Source: Iamia sp963728655 (GTDB lineage: Bacteria; Actinomycetota; Acidimicrobiia; Acidimicrobiales; Iamiaceae). From it: DNA of 64,000 nt. The DNA lies in NCBI GenBank assembly GCA_963728655.1, contig CAVSLD010000001.1, positions 186,001 to 250,000 on the forward strand. Reading direction: 5' to 3'. Each line of letters begins with the position of its first letter. The first letter of the stretch is position 1. Positions 1 through 8,313 of the stretch are shown here, one piece after another. Under the pieces are notes generated by a model. The model was not told where the DNA came from. It saw only the letters and a list, made by a program, of their open reading frames with translations, and made no database searches. Both the position numbers and the translations under genes were made by a program.

Positions 1-545
1 AGCATGGCCTGGGCCCCCCCGATGCGCCCGCCCTTCTTGAGGTTCTCGAGCGTGTCGAGCCCGCCGAAGACGGAGATGCGACCCCGGGTGCCCTCGACCA
101 GGGCGACGACCTCGTCGACCGAGGCCCCGTCGCGGGCCGCCTCGGCCGCGATGGTCACGAGCGTGCCGAGCCCGGTGGTGATGGAGGTGGAGTCGATGAC
201 CCGCACGTCGACCTCGCCGTCGAGGGCCCGGGCCCCGTTCTCGGCCGAGGCCATGGTGGCCGAGAGGGCGGCCGACAGGTTGATGCACACCACCGCGTCG
301 GCACCGGCCTCGGCCTGGGCACGAAAGGCGGACTCGAACGCCCCCGGGGAGGGCGCCGCCGTCTCCGGCAGCCCCTCGTACTCGGCCATGCGGCGGTAGA
401 AGTCGTCGGCCGACAGCTCGACCCGGTCGGTGAGCTCCTCCTCGCCGAAGCGGATCGACAGGGGCACCACCGCGACGTCCAGGTCGTCGGTGACCGGGGC
501 GGGCAGGTCGCACGAGCTGTCGGTGACGATGCGGACACCGGCCAT
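1..545 (-). CDS. DegV family fatty-acid-binding protein, partial
   Basis: The reading frame runs from an ATG at 545 off the left edge of the window, so only about 181 N-terminal residues are present. The start is preceded by a strong GGAGG ribosome site. The N-terminus reads MAGVRIVTDSSCDLP, the typical DegV opening, in which the TDSS segment contacts the bound fatty acid carboxylate. DegV (FakB-type) proteins bind acyl chains and in Firmicutes present them to a fatty acid kinase. Whether that kinase exists here cannot be seen. The gene lies just downstream of the secreted DUF6049 gene on the same strand, with a 65-nt gap, and may be co-transcribed with it. Confidence 0.85.
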   Translation of the reverse strand, partial: MAGVRIVTDSSCDLPAPVTDDLDVAVVPLSIRFGEEELTDRVELSADDFYRRMAEYEGLPETAAPSPGAFESAFRAQAEAGADAVVCINLSAALSATMASAENGARALDGEVDVRVIDSTSITTGLGTLVTIAAEAARDGASVDEVVALVEGTRGRISVFGGLDTLENLKKGGRIGGAQAM

Positions 546-610
546 CTGGTTTCCTCCGAGGGGTCGACGCGGACGTGATCCGACATCGGACCCGGCACGA
601 GGGGTGGAGG

Positions 611-2650
611 TTACGTCCCGGGCGCGGGAGCCTCGGCGGCCGCGGCCGCGGCCCGTCGGTCGCGACGGGCCCGGGTCCAGTGCCGCGCCCACCACACCAG
701 GAGGAACGCGGCAGCACCGGCCGACAGCACGAAGCCCACGTTGGAGATGACCGTCGAGCGGACGGTGTACTCGACCTGGTCGAGGGCGACGGTCCCGTCG
801 GGGGTGCGGACGGTGATGTCGATGGGGGAGTCGCCCGGCACCCGGGTGTGGATGGGGATCCGGATCTCCTGGTCGCCGGGTTCGAGGGTGCGCACGATGC
901 GGTCGCCCTCGCCCCGGAACTCCACGTTCTGGGTGTCGGACTCGAGCTCGATCAGCACCTGCACGGGCACGTCGAGGTCGTTGCGGAGGGTGAGGGGGAT
1001 GTCGGCGTCGTTGGCGGTGAGGGTGATGGTCTGCTCGTCGGGGGCCTGCACCTGCCCCAGACGGGTGTCGAGGGTGGCCAGGACGGTGTCGACGTAGCCC
1101 CGCTGCACGTCGGGCGAGAGGGTGCGGGCGCCGGAGAGGAGGAGGCGCTGGCCCAGGGCCCCGACCTCGGCGTCCTCGGCGCCGACGAGGCTCGTGTAGG
1201 AGTCGAGCCGGGCCCGGGCCAGGCCCAGGCGCTCCGGGTAGTCGCCCAGCTCGGGCAGCGGACCGGGGACGAGCACGGCCGCGCCCCGCGAGGGGACGGC
1301 GTCGAGGAGGTCGGCGGTGGTGACCGCCCGCACGGGGCTGAGGGGGTCCTGGAGCACGGCGCCCAGGCGCCCGACCGCGGCGGCGTCGGGCGGCCAGCCC
1401 TCGGGCGGCAGCAGGACCACCCCGGTCGGGCCGTCGCCCTGCTCGGCGATGACGGCCAGCTCGGCGGCCAGGCCGTTGTCGTCGAGGACCGGGTCGCGGG
1501 GCCCGCCGGCCAGCACCGAGCGCTCGAGGGCGGCCGACAGCCCGGCGTCGGCGGCCAGCGCCTCGAGCGTGCGGCTGGGCCCGGCCGCCACCGTCACCGG
1601 TCCGGGCCCGGCGTCGTCATCGCCCCGCGCGGTGGTGTCGGGACCGAGGACCACGCTGCGGACGCCGACCGACCACAGCTCGGCCGCGGTCTCGGCGGTG
1701 AGGCCCTCGCGGGCGAGCCAGGTGCTGCTGTCGATGCGGCTCAGCGCCTTGGTGAGGACGCTGTTGCCCCGCTCCCGCTGGCGGGTCAGCTCGGCCTCCA
1801 TGCCCCGCGCCACCCACGCGTCGACGGGCACGTCGACGTAGGGCCCGTCGACCACCTGGCGGGGGTCGGCCGCGGCGGTGAGGTCGGTGAGGGCCTCGGC
1901 CCCCTCGGACCCGTCCGGCTCGCGGGCGAGGGCCTCCACCGTCTCGGGCCGGGGCACCAGGGTGGCCGGGAGGTCGTCGGTGACGGCCAGGCCGGCGGCC
2001 ACGTCGGTGACCTGGGCGATGGTGGGGTCGTCGAGCTGGATCTGCTCGTCGGGGCCGATCGACGGCGGGCCGCCGACGGTGAGGACCGGCGCCACGAGCA
2101 GCGGTGGGTCGTCCGCGTCGCGCTCGTCGCCCACCGCCACCCGGGTCAGGTAGAGGACCTGGCGGGCCACCGTCTCGCCCCCGTCGTCGGTGACCTCGAC
2201 CTCGATCGGGTACACGCCGGGGTCGAGGTCGTAGGGGAGGAAGCGCACGCCGGGGGCGCTGCCCTCGGCCTGGCCCAGCGACAGGGTGAGACGGGTCGCC
2301 ACCCCCCCGCCCGGCGCGGCCGCGGCCGGGTCGAGCTCGACGCCGGGGATGGTGGCCAGGCGGTCGCCCTCGAGGACCCCGAAGACGGTGGCGTTGAGCC
2401 CGTCGCGGCTCTCGATGCGCTCGCGGAGCGACCCCTCGACCTCGGCCCCGGCCGGGGCCCCCTCGACGGCCAGGTCGAGGACCCACACCGCGTCGGGTCC
2501 CACCCAGGTGGGGGCGGAGAGGGCCCGGATGGCGACCTCCGGCGCGGGGTCGGCGTCGGGGTCCTGGGCCCGGGCCGCGCCCGGCGCGACGACGAGGGCC
2601 AGGCCGGCCACCACGACCACCAGGGCCGCCCGGAGGACCCGCGCCCTCAT
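611..2650 (-). CDS. Secreted DUF6049-type protein with C-terminal anchor
   Basis: This 679-residue protein starts at the ATG at 2650, which overlaps the stop of the upstream acetyltransferase gene by four bases (ATGA). It has an N-terminal signal peptide of about 28 residues ending in an AxA-type site (GAARAQ). A long extracellular region with beta-rich repeats follows. One transmembrane helix lies near residues 630-652 and a short Arg/Ala-rich cytoplasmic tail ends the protein. The architecture matches the actinobacterial DUF6049 family (mycobacterial Rv3909-like), usually found near murJ and pcnA. A pcnA homologue lies 4 kb away. The molecular function is unknown; a cell-envelope role is inferred from the neighbourhood. 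Confidence 0.8.
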   Translation of the reverse strand: MRARVLRAALVVVVAGLALVVAPGAARAQDPDADPAPEVAIRALSAPTWVGPDAVWVLDLAVEGAPAGAEVEGSLRERIESRDGLNATVFGVLEGDRLATIPGVELDPAAAAPGGGVATRLTLSLGQAEGSAPGVRFLPYDLDPGVYPIEVEVTDDGGETVARQVLYLTRVAVGDERDADDPPLLVAPVLTVGGPPSIGPDEQIQLDDPTIAQVTDVAAGLAVTDDLPATLVPRPETVEALAREPDGSEGAEALTDLTAAADPRQVVDGPYVDVPVDAWVARGMEAELTRQRERGNSVLTKALSRIDSSTWLAREGLTAETAAELWSVGVRSVVLGPDTTARGDDDAGPGPVTVAAGPSRTLEALAADAGLSAALERSVLAGGPRDPVLDDNGLAAELAVIAEQGDGPTGVVLLPPEGWPPDAAAVGRLGAVLQDPLSPVRAVTTADLLDAVPSRGAAVLVPGPLPELGDYPERLGLARARLDSYTSLVGAEDAEVGALGQRLLLSGARTLSPDVQRGYVDTVLATLDTRLGQVQAPDEQTITLTANDADIPLTLRNDLDVPVQVLIELESDTQNVEFRGEGDRIVRTLEPGDQEIRIPIHTRVPGDSPIDITVRTPDGTVALDQVEYTVRSTVISNVGFVLSAGAAAFLLVWWARHWTRARRDRRAAAAAAEAPAPGT

Positions 2651-3456
2651 GCCGGACGTGGGTCGGTGGCGGCGTCGAGGGCGAGGGTGAGGACGGTGAG
2701 CCCGGCGGGCTGGGGCACGAAGCCGAGGCGCTGGTACAGCGCGTAGGCGCCCTCGTTGCCGACCTGGGTGTTGACCACCGCCGATCCCGCGCGTCGGCGA
2801 CGGAGCCACCGGAGGCCGTCGAGCACGAGGGCGGCGCCCACCCCCTGTCCTCGGTGGGCCGGTTCCACCGCCAGGCGCTGGAGGTAGCCCCGGTCCCCGG
2901 CCCGGCCGGTGACGGCGTAGCCGACCACCTCGGGGGTGACCGCGACGCGGAAGCGGGCCGAGGTGGTGGCGTCGAGGGCGTCGTCGAGGCCGGCCTGGTC
3001 GAGTCGCCAGAACGGCTCGAAGGCGTGGGCGTCGACGGCGAGGGCGGCGGCGTGGTCGCCGCGGCGGGCGCGCTGCAGACGGGGCGTCACCATCGGGGGG
3101 TCGGGCAGGTCGACCAGGTCGTGGCGGAGCAGGTGGAGGCGGTCGTGCACGGTGAAGCCGGCGGCCAGGAAAGGGGTCTGCTCGACCTCGGCCAGGGCAC
3201 CGGTCACCAGGCGCCGGATGCCGGATCCGGTGGCGGCCTCGACCAGCTCGGTCACCTCGGCCCGCGTCGGGGGGGCCACCGACGGGCGGGGCACCACCAG
3301 GGCCACGTCGTCGCGCCCCCGCCACGCCGTGGTGCGCAGGGCCCGTCCGCCCACCCGCGCCGGGCCCCCGGAGCCGACCGGACGGGGCCGGTGGGGGAGG
3401 TGGGGGCGGGCGTGGTCCACGGCAGGCGCGAGCCTACGAGGACGGCCTCGGGGCAC
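2647..3456 (-). CDS. GNAT family N-acetyltransferase
   Basis: The C-terminal half holds a GNAT acetyl-CoA fold. The segment LQRLAVEPAHRGQGVGAALV carries the Q/R-x-x-G-x-G/A pyrophosphate loop, and NEGAYALYQRLGF is the usual last helix and strand. The N-terminal 120 residues resemble a degenerate first GNAT lobe, so a two-lobed protein is possible. The substrate is not predictable. The start is uncertain: GTG at 3456 has a G-rich upstream stretch, while GTG at 3420 would give a shorter protein beginning VDHARPHLP. Its stop overlaps the ATG of the DUF6049 gene, so the two are probably translationally coupled, and RimI-like modification of a nearby product cannot be excluded. Confidence 0.75.
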   Translation of the reverse strand: MPRGRPRRLAPAVDHARPHLPHRPRPVGSGGPARVGGRALRTTAWRGRDDVALVVPRPSVAPPTRAEVTELVEAATGSGIRRLVTGALAEVEQTPFLAAGFTVHDRLHLLRHDLVDLPDPPMVTPRLQRARRGDHAAALAVDAHAFEPFWRLDQAGLDDALDATTSARFRVAVTPEVVGYAVTGRAGDRGYLQRLAVEPAHRGQGVGAALVLDGLRWLRRRRAGSAVVNTQVGNEGAYALYQRLGFVPQPAGLTVLTLALDAATDPRPA

Positions 3457-3556
3457 GGGGGTCCCCCCACGGCACCGAGGGGATGTCGGCCCCCGGCCCG
3501 GACCGCCCTAGCGTCCGGGGCGTGGGACGCACCTCGGACCCCTGCCGGCACCAGCC

Positions 3557-4567
3557 GTGACGCTTCTCGTCGCGTCGGACCCGCGCTTCGCCGAGCACGA
3601 CGCCGGGCGAGGCCACCCCGAGCGCCCGTCGCGCCTCCAGGCGGTCGAGCAGGGCATCGTCGACGCCGGCCTGGAGGAGGCGATCCTCCGCTGCGCGCCG
3701 CGGGAGGCGGCCGACGAGGACCTGGTGCGGGTCCACGGCGCCGACCTGGTCGAGGCCCTCGACCGCTTCGGCGCGGCGGGCGGCGGGTCGATCGACGCCG
3801 ACACGGCCATGGGCCCGCACTCGATGGAGGCGGCCCGCCTGGCCGCGGGGGCGGGCCTGGAGCTGGTCGACCGGCTGCGGGCAGGCGAGGGCGACGCCGG
3901 CTTCTGCGCGGTGCGGCCCCCCGGCCACCACGCCACCAGCCGCCGGGCCATGGGGTTCTGCCTGCTCAACAACATCGCGGTGGTGGCCGCGGCCCTGGCC
4001 GACGCGGGGGAGCGGGTGGTGATCGTCGACTACGACGCCCACCACGGCAACGGCACCGAGGAGATCTTCTACGACGACCCCCGGGTGCTGTTCGCCTCCC
4101 TCCACGAGTGGCCGCTGTACCCGGGCACCGGTGCCCTGTCCGACGTGGGCGCGGGGGAGGGGCGGGGCACGACCATCAACGTCCCGCTCCCCGCCGGGGC
4201 CACCGGCGACGTCTACCGGGAGGCGGTGGCCGAGCTCATCGGCCCGGCGGCCGAGGCCCACGGGGCCACGTGGCTGCTGGTGTCGGCCGGCTTCGACGCC
4301 CACCGCGCCGATCCGCTGACCGGCCTGGGGCTCACCGCCGCCGACTTCGCCGACATCACCGGCGACCTGCTGGCCCTGGCGCCGGCGGGGCGGCGCCTCC
4401 TGTTCCTGGAGGGGGGCTACGACCTGGGGGGCCTGGCCCACTCCACCGGAGCGGTGCTGGGCCGTCTCCTCGACGTCGAGCACCGGCCCGAGGGCCCCAC
4501 CGCCGGCGGCCCGGGGGCCGAGGTGGTCGCGGCCGCCCGCCAGCGCCACGAGCAGGCCCGGGGCTGA
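3557..4567 (+). CDS. Histone deacetylase family amidohydrolase
   Basis: This 336-residue protein has the arginase/deacetylase fold signatures. The catalytic HH pair is at residues 124-125 (RPPGHHA), zinc ligands D160 and H162 lie in YDAHHGNGT, the third ligand D247 is in SAGFDAH, and the transition-state Tyr is in EGGYDL near residue 288. Family members in bacteria deacetylate acetyl-lysine, acetylpolyamines or acetoin-pathway substrates; which one applies here is not clear. The GTG start at 3557 is chosen because the RFAEHDAGRGHPERPSRL opening that begins most members follows within ten residues. It is transcribed divergently from the acetyltransferase gene. Confidence 0.9.
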   Translation: MTLLVASDPRFAEHDAGRGHPERPSRLQAVEQGIVDAGLEEAILRCAPREAADEDLVRVHGADLVEALDRFGAAGGGSIDADTAMGPHSMEAARLAAGAGLELVDRLRAGEGDAGFCAVRPPGHHATSRRAMGFCLLNNIAVVAAALADAGERVVIVDYDAHHGNGTEEIFYDDPRVLFASLHEWPLYPGTGALSDVGAGEGRGTTINVPLPAGATGDVYREAVAELIGPAAEAHGATWLLVSAGFDAHRADPLTGLGLTAADFADITGDLLALAPAGRRLLFLEGGYDLGGLAHSTGAVLGRLLDVEHRPEGPTAGGPGAEVVAAARQRHEQARG

Positions 4568-4687
4568 CGCGGCGGCCGCACCCCGACAGGGGGCGGCGCG
4601 CTCATGTCCGGCCCGGGCCGGCCGACGAGGGAGGTGATCCGCCGGCGCCGGCCGCGGGTCCCGACGACCCCCGACGGAGACACCCCG

Positions 4688-5770
4688 ATGACGGACCTGG
4701 CCCAGCTCCTGCACCACCTCGCCGAGCGGCGGGGCTCGGACCTGATCGTCAAGGTCGGCTCGGCGCCGCACCTGCGCGTCGACGGCCACCTCCAGCCCAC
4801 CGAGCTGGACCCCATGGGCCCGGCCGAGATCGAGGCGATCCTCACCGAGCTGCTGCCGGTGCAGAAGGCCGAGGAGCTCCTCGAGCGGGGTGAGGTCGAC
4901 GTCGCCCACGGCGTGCCCGGCGTGGGTCGGTTCCGGGTCAACGTGTTCCGCCAGCGGGGTTCGCTGAGCCTGGCCGTCCGACGGGTCGTGCCCGGCGCCC
5001 CCGCCATCGCGGACCTCAACCTGCCCGCGGTCGTCGAGAAGCTGGCCTCGGAGGAGGCCGGCCTGATCGTCGTCGCCGGCCCCGCGGCGTCGGGCAAGAC
5101 CACCACCGTCGCCGCCCTGCTCGACCACGTGAACGCCTCGCGGGCCCGCCACATCGTCACCCTCGAGGACCCCATCGAGGTCCTGCTGTCGGACAAGCAG
5201 TCGCTCGTCAGCCAGCGCGAGCTGGGCAGCGACTTCCGGTCGGTCAACGATGCCCTGCGCCGGGTGGGCCGCCAGAACGCGGACGTGATCTTCGTCAGCG
5301 ACATCACCGAGGCGGCCACCGCCGAGGCGGTGGTGTCCGAGGCCCTCTCCGGGCGCCTCGTGGTGGTGTCGATGCCGGCCCTGACCGCGGCCGAGACGGT
5401 GACCCGTCTGGTGGACTTCTACCCGCCCCACCTGCAGCGCCAGGCCCGCTACTCCATCGCCCAGGTGCTCCGCGGCGTCGTCACCCAGCGCCTCCTCGAC
5501 CGCGTCGACGGCCGGGGCCGGGTGCCGGCGGTCGAGGTGCTGGTCGGCACCCAGAAGGTGCGCGAGGCCATCTCCGCCGGGGCCGACGAGATCACCATCG
5601 AGGACCTGATGCGGGAGGGCGAGTACTCCGGCATGCAGACCTTCGACCAGGCCCTGCTCGGCCTCTACCAGGACATGGTCATCAGCGTCCGCGACGCGGT
5701 GTCCGCCGCGACCCGGCCCGAGGACCTGCGCATCGCCATGCAGCACGCCGGGATGGCCGCCGCCTACTGA
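4688..5770 (+). CDS. PilT-like type IV pilus ATPase, divergent catalytic motifs
   Basis: The 360-residue protein aligns with PilT over its length. An N-terminal PAS-like domain (about 1-110) is followed by a RecA-like ATPase with Walker A GPAASGKTTT (131-140) and an Asp box EDPIE (160-164). PilT normally has GEMRD at the Walker B/arginine region and TLHT in the His box. Here the corresponding segments read VSDITE (203-208) and SMPA (228-231), so the Walker B Glu and the His-box His are replaced. ATP binding looks possible but hydrolysis may be altered. The C-terminal MQTFDQALLGL motif is typical. The ATG at 4688 is chosen; in-frame codons upstream encode only Arg/Pro-rich sequence. No other pilus genes are in the window. 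Confidence 0.85.
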   Translation: MTDLAQLLHHLAERRGSDLIVKVGSAPHLRVDGHLQPTELDPMGPAEIEAILTELLPVQKAEELLERGEVDVAHGVPGVGRFRVNVFRQRGSLSLAVRRVVPGAPAIADLNLPAVVEKLASEEAGLIVVAGPAASGKTTTVAALLDHVNASRARHIVTLEDPIEVLLSDKQSLVSQRELGSDFRSVNDALRRVGRQNADVIFVSDITEAATAEAVVSEALSGRLVVVSMPALTAAETVTRLVDFYPPHLQRQARYSIAQVLRGVVTQRLLDRVDGRGRVPAVEVLVGTQKVREAISAGADEITIEDLMREGEYSGMQTFDQALLGLYQDMVISVRDAVSAATRPEDLRIAMQHAGMAAAY

Positions 5771-5787
5771 CCCGCGCCCGTCCCGAA

Positions 5788-5831
5788 CCGGTGTCGGATC
5801 CGGTCGCCGGGGCGACCACGATCGACACCGG
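5788..5831. terminator. Nested hairpin between convergent genes
   Basis: Between the PilT-like gene and the convergent amidotransferase gene lies a double palindrome. Outer arms CCGGTGTCG and CGACACCGG enclose perfect inner arms GGTCGCC and GGCGACC. There is no U-run. The position suggests a bidirectional terminator, which is inference. Confidence 0.5.
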
Positions 5832-5845
5832 CACGGCCGTCGGGC

Positions 5846-6562
5846 TCAGGCCACCTCGGGGGCGGCGCCGGCGCGGCGTCGCTCGCCGACCCCGGCGAGG
5901 GCGAGGACCGCGCCCGTGGCGACCAGGGGGTCGACCGTGGCGGTGTCGTCGAGGGCCGACGGGGCGCCCAGGGCCCGGCGGAAGGCGCGGGCCGCCCGGC
6001 CCGCCTCGGGCCCCGAGAGCTCGGGGTGGAACTGCACGCCCACGACCCGCCCGCCCAGGCGGAAGCCCTGGACCGTGGTGACGTCGTTTGCCCACAGGTG
6101 CTCCACGCCGGCACCGGCGAGGAAGCGACGGGGCACCTCGTGGGTGTGGGCTGTGCCCACCACCAGGTCGGGCGCGGCGTCGTGGTGGGAGCGCACCCTC
6201 GTGGCCCCGGCCTCGCCCCCGCCCGCGCTGGCCACCGGCTCGTGGCCCGACGCCGCCGCTGCGATCATCTGGGCGCCGAGGCAGATGCCCAGCACCGAGC
6301 ACTCCTCGTCGCCGGCGGCGACCACCGCCGCGGTCACCGCGGCCATGCGGTCGGCCATCTCCCGGGTCCCCGACGACACCGGCTCCATGCCCCCGGTGAA
6401 GACGTGGACCACGTCGGGCCGGCCCCGGTGGACCAGGCCCGGCGTGCCCCACGGCACCGTCCGGGTGCGGAACCCGAGCGCCGTCATCCGGGCGGCCACC
6501 GGCCCGCCCCACGTGGCGCCCCGCCACGGCGACCCACTGCCCTCCCAGATGATGGCGTCCAC
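5846..6562 (-). CDS. Class I glutamine amidotransferase (GATase1-like)
   Basis: This 238-residue protein has the class I amidotransferase triad. The nucleophile Cys94 sits in GICLGAQMIA, and His179 and Glu181 sit in GVQFHPEL. It is a stand-alone domain like the GMP-synthase-related GATases. The acceptor substrate is unknown; gamma-glutamyl or amide hydrolysis is expected from the fold. The GTG start at 6562 is favoured because GGGGAGGAGGAC, a near-perfect ribosome site, precedes it. The longer in-frame extension upstream is Pro/Gly-rich and unlike coding sequence. The gene is divergent from the CCA-adding enzyme gene. Confidence 0.8.
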   Translation of the reverse strand: MDAIIWEGSGSPWRGATWGGPVAARMTALGFRTRTVPWGTPGLVHRGRPDVVHVFTGGMEPVSSGTREMADRMAAVTAAVVAAGDEECSVLGICLGAQMIAAAASGHEPVASAGGGEAGATRVRSHHDAAPDLVVGTAHTHEVPRRFLAGAGVEHLWANDVTTVQGFRLGGRVVGVQFHPELSGPEAGRAARAFRRALGAPSALDDTATVDPLVATGAVLALAGVGERRRAGAAPEVA

Positions 6563-6756
6563 CTGTCCTCCTCCCCTCGGGTGCGGCGCCGGGCGCGCCG
6601 GGTGACCACCGGAGCATGCGCCCCGCCCGTCACCAGCGGGTTTCGCCGGCGTGAACACGCCTGACGGTCCCGTGACGGTCCGCCGACGGTGTGGTGACGA
6701 CGGTCGGGGTCGCGCCGGTTCCGAGATCGGGCGGGGACCCGGAGGTGGGGTCCCAC

Positions 6757-6762
6757 TAGCGT
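6757..6762 (+). promoter_or_regulatory. -10 box TAGCGT for leaderless pcnA
   Basis: TAGCGT ends six bases before the GTG start at 6769, placing the transcription start at or next to the start codon. No ribosome site lies in between. Confidence 0.55.
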
Positions 6763-6768
6763 GAGCGG

Positions 6769-8169
6769 GTGATCCCGGAGCACTTCCAGGCGACCCTCGA
6801 CGAGGTGCGACCCCTCGCCGACGCGTTCGTCGCCGCCGGCCACCGGATCTACCTGGTGGGCGGCATCGTCCGGGACCACTTCGAGGGCCGGGAGCTGAGC
6901 CCCGACGGCGACATCGACCTCACCACCGACGCCCGGCCCGACCAGATCCAGGCTGTGGTCCGCCCTCTGGCCGACGCGGTGTGGGACACCGGGGCCCGCT
7001 TCGGCACGATCAGCTGCACCATCGCCGGGCGCGAGTACGAGATCACCACCCACCGGGCGGAGGCCTACACGGCCGACAGCCGCAAGCCCGAGGTGTCCTT
7101 CGCCGACGCGGTCGAGGCCGACCTGGCCCGGCGCGACTTCACCGTCAACGCCATGGCCCTGGAGCTGCCCGAGCCCCGCCTGGTCGACCCCTTCGGTGGC
7201 ATCGCCGACCTCCACGACGCGCGCCTCCGCACCCCGCTGGCGCCCGAGGAGTCCTTCTCCGACGACCCGCTGCGCATGATGCGGGCCGCCCGCTTCATCG
7301 CCGGCCACGGCCTGGTGCCCGACGACGACCTGGTCGCAGCGGTGACGGCCATGGCCGGGCGACTGGAGATCGTCTCGGCCGAGCGCGTCCGCGACGAGCT
7401 CGACAAGCTGATCGTGGTCGACGACCCCGCCGCCGGCCTGTGGTTCCTCGTCGAGACCGGCCTGGCCGAGCAGTTCCTCCCCGAGCTGCCGGCCATGCGC
7501 CTGGAGATGGACCCGATCCACCGGCACAAGGACGTGCTGGCCCACACCATCGCGGTGGTGGGCAACGTCCGGGCCCGCGTCGACGGCGAGGCCAACCGCA
7601 TCACCCGCCTGGCCGCCCTGTTCCACGACGTGGGCAAGCCCAAGACCCGCTCCTTCGCCAAGGGCAAGGGCGTCAGCTTCCACCACCACGAGGTGGTCGG
7701 GGCCCGCATGACCCGCGAGCGGATGCAGGCGCTGCGCTACTCCAAGGAGGACACCGAGGCCGTCACCTCGCTCGTGAACCTCCACCTCCGGTTCCACACC
7801 TACCGGCTGGGCTGGACCGACTCGGCGGTGCGCCGCTTCGTGCGCGACGCCGGCGACCTCCTCGACGAGCTGATCGAGCTCACCCGCTGCGACTGCACCA
7901 CCCGCAACAGGCGCAAGGCCCAGACCCTCTCCAACCGCATGGACGAGCTGGAGGAGCGCATCGCCGTGCTGCAGGCCGAGGAGGAGGTCAGGGCCCTGCG
8001 CCCCGACCTCGACGGCCAGGCGGTGATGGACCGCCTCGGCATCGCCCCCGGCCCCGCGGTCGGGAAGGCCCTCGCCTTCCTGCTCGACCTGCGCCTGGAG
8101 GAGGGCCCCCTCGGCCCCGACGAGGCCGGCCGCCGCCTCGACGCCTGGTGGGCCGACCAGCAGCCCTGA
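6769..8169 (+). CDS. pcnA: CCA tRNA nucleotidyltransferase / poly(A) polymerase family
   Basis: The 466-residue protein begins with the class II nucleotidyltransferase domain: YLVGGIVRD (28-36) and the metal-binding pair in DGDIDLTT (D48, D50), followed by the RRDFTVNAMAL motif. An HD phosphohydrolase domain follows, with H286-D287 in LFHDVGKPKTR and further His residues. This order is that of actinobacterial CCA-adding enzymes, annotated pcnA in Mycobacterium (Rv3907c). It repairs or adds the 3' CCA end of tRNAs, and the tRNA-Ser in this window indeed encodes no CCA. The GTG start is supported by a -10 box six bases upstream. The gene ends with 144 nt to the next start, a gap holding a palindromic repeat. 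Confidence 0.92.
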   Translation: MIPEHFQATLDEVRPLADAFVAAGHRIYLVGGIVRDHFEGRELSPDGDIDLTTDARPDQIQAVVRPLADAVWDTGARFGTISCTIAGREYEITTHRAEAYTADSRKPEVSFADAVEADLARRDFTVNAMALELPEPRLVDPFGGIADLHDARLRTPLAPEESFSDDPLRMMRAARFIAGHGLVPDDDLVAAVTAMAGRLEIVSAERVRDELDKLIVVDDPAAGLWFLVETGLAEQFLPELPAMRLEMDPIHRHKDVLAHTIAVVGNVRARVDGEANRITRLAALFHDVGKPKTRSFAKGKGVSFHHHEVVGARMTRERMQALRYSKEDTEAVTSLVNLHLRFHTYRLGWTDSAVRRFVRDAGDLLDELIELTRCDCTTRNRRKAQTLSNRMDELEERIAVLQAEEEVRALRPDLDGQAVMDRLGIAPGPAVGKALAFLLDLRLEEGPLGPDEAGRRLDAWWADQQP

Positions 8170-8176
8170 GCCCGCC

Positions 8177-8226
8177 GAACCTTGGACGGGTGTCGTTGCA
8201 TGGCGCGTCCAAGCGTCCAAGGTCGA
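8177..8226. repeat. Intergenic palindromic repeat, type A copy 1
   Basis: Arms ACCTTGGACG (8179-8188) and CGTCCAAGGT (8214-8223) are perfect inverses around a loop containing GGTGTCGTTGCATGGCGCG. A related copy lies at 35181-35231. The element sits between the pcnA stop and the oxidase gene. Confidence 0.65.
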
Positions 8227-8313
8227 CCCGAGCCCGCCGGCCGGCGCCGGTGGGGGCGGAGGGGCCGTGCCATGATCGGGCGGCCGCCGAGCCGCGAGAC
8301 AGGGGACGCCGCG

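Noticed and set aside
4622..4640. GGGAGGTGATCC as ribosome site for the PilT-like gene
   Set aside because: It is an excellent anti-SD complement, but no start codon lies at a usable distance and the following residues are low-complexity Arg/Pro.
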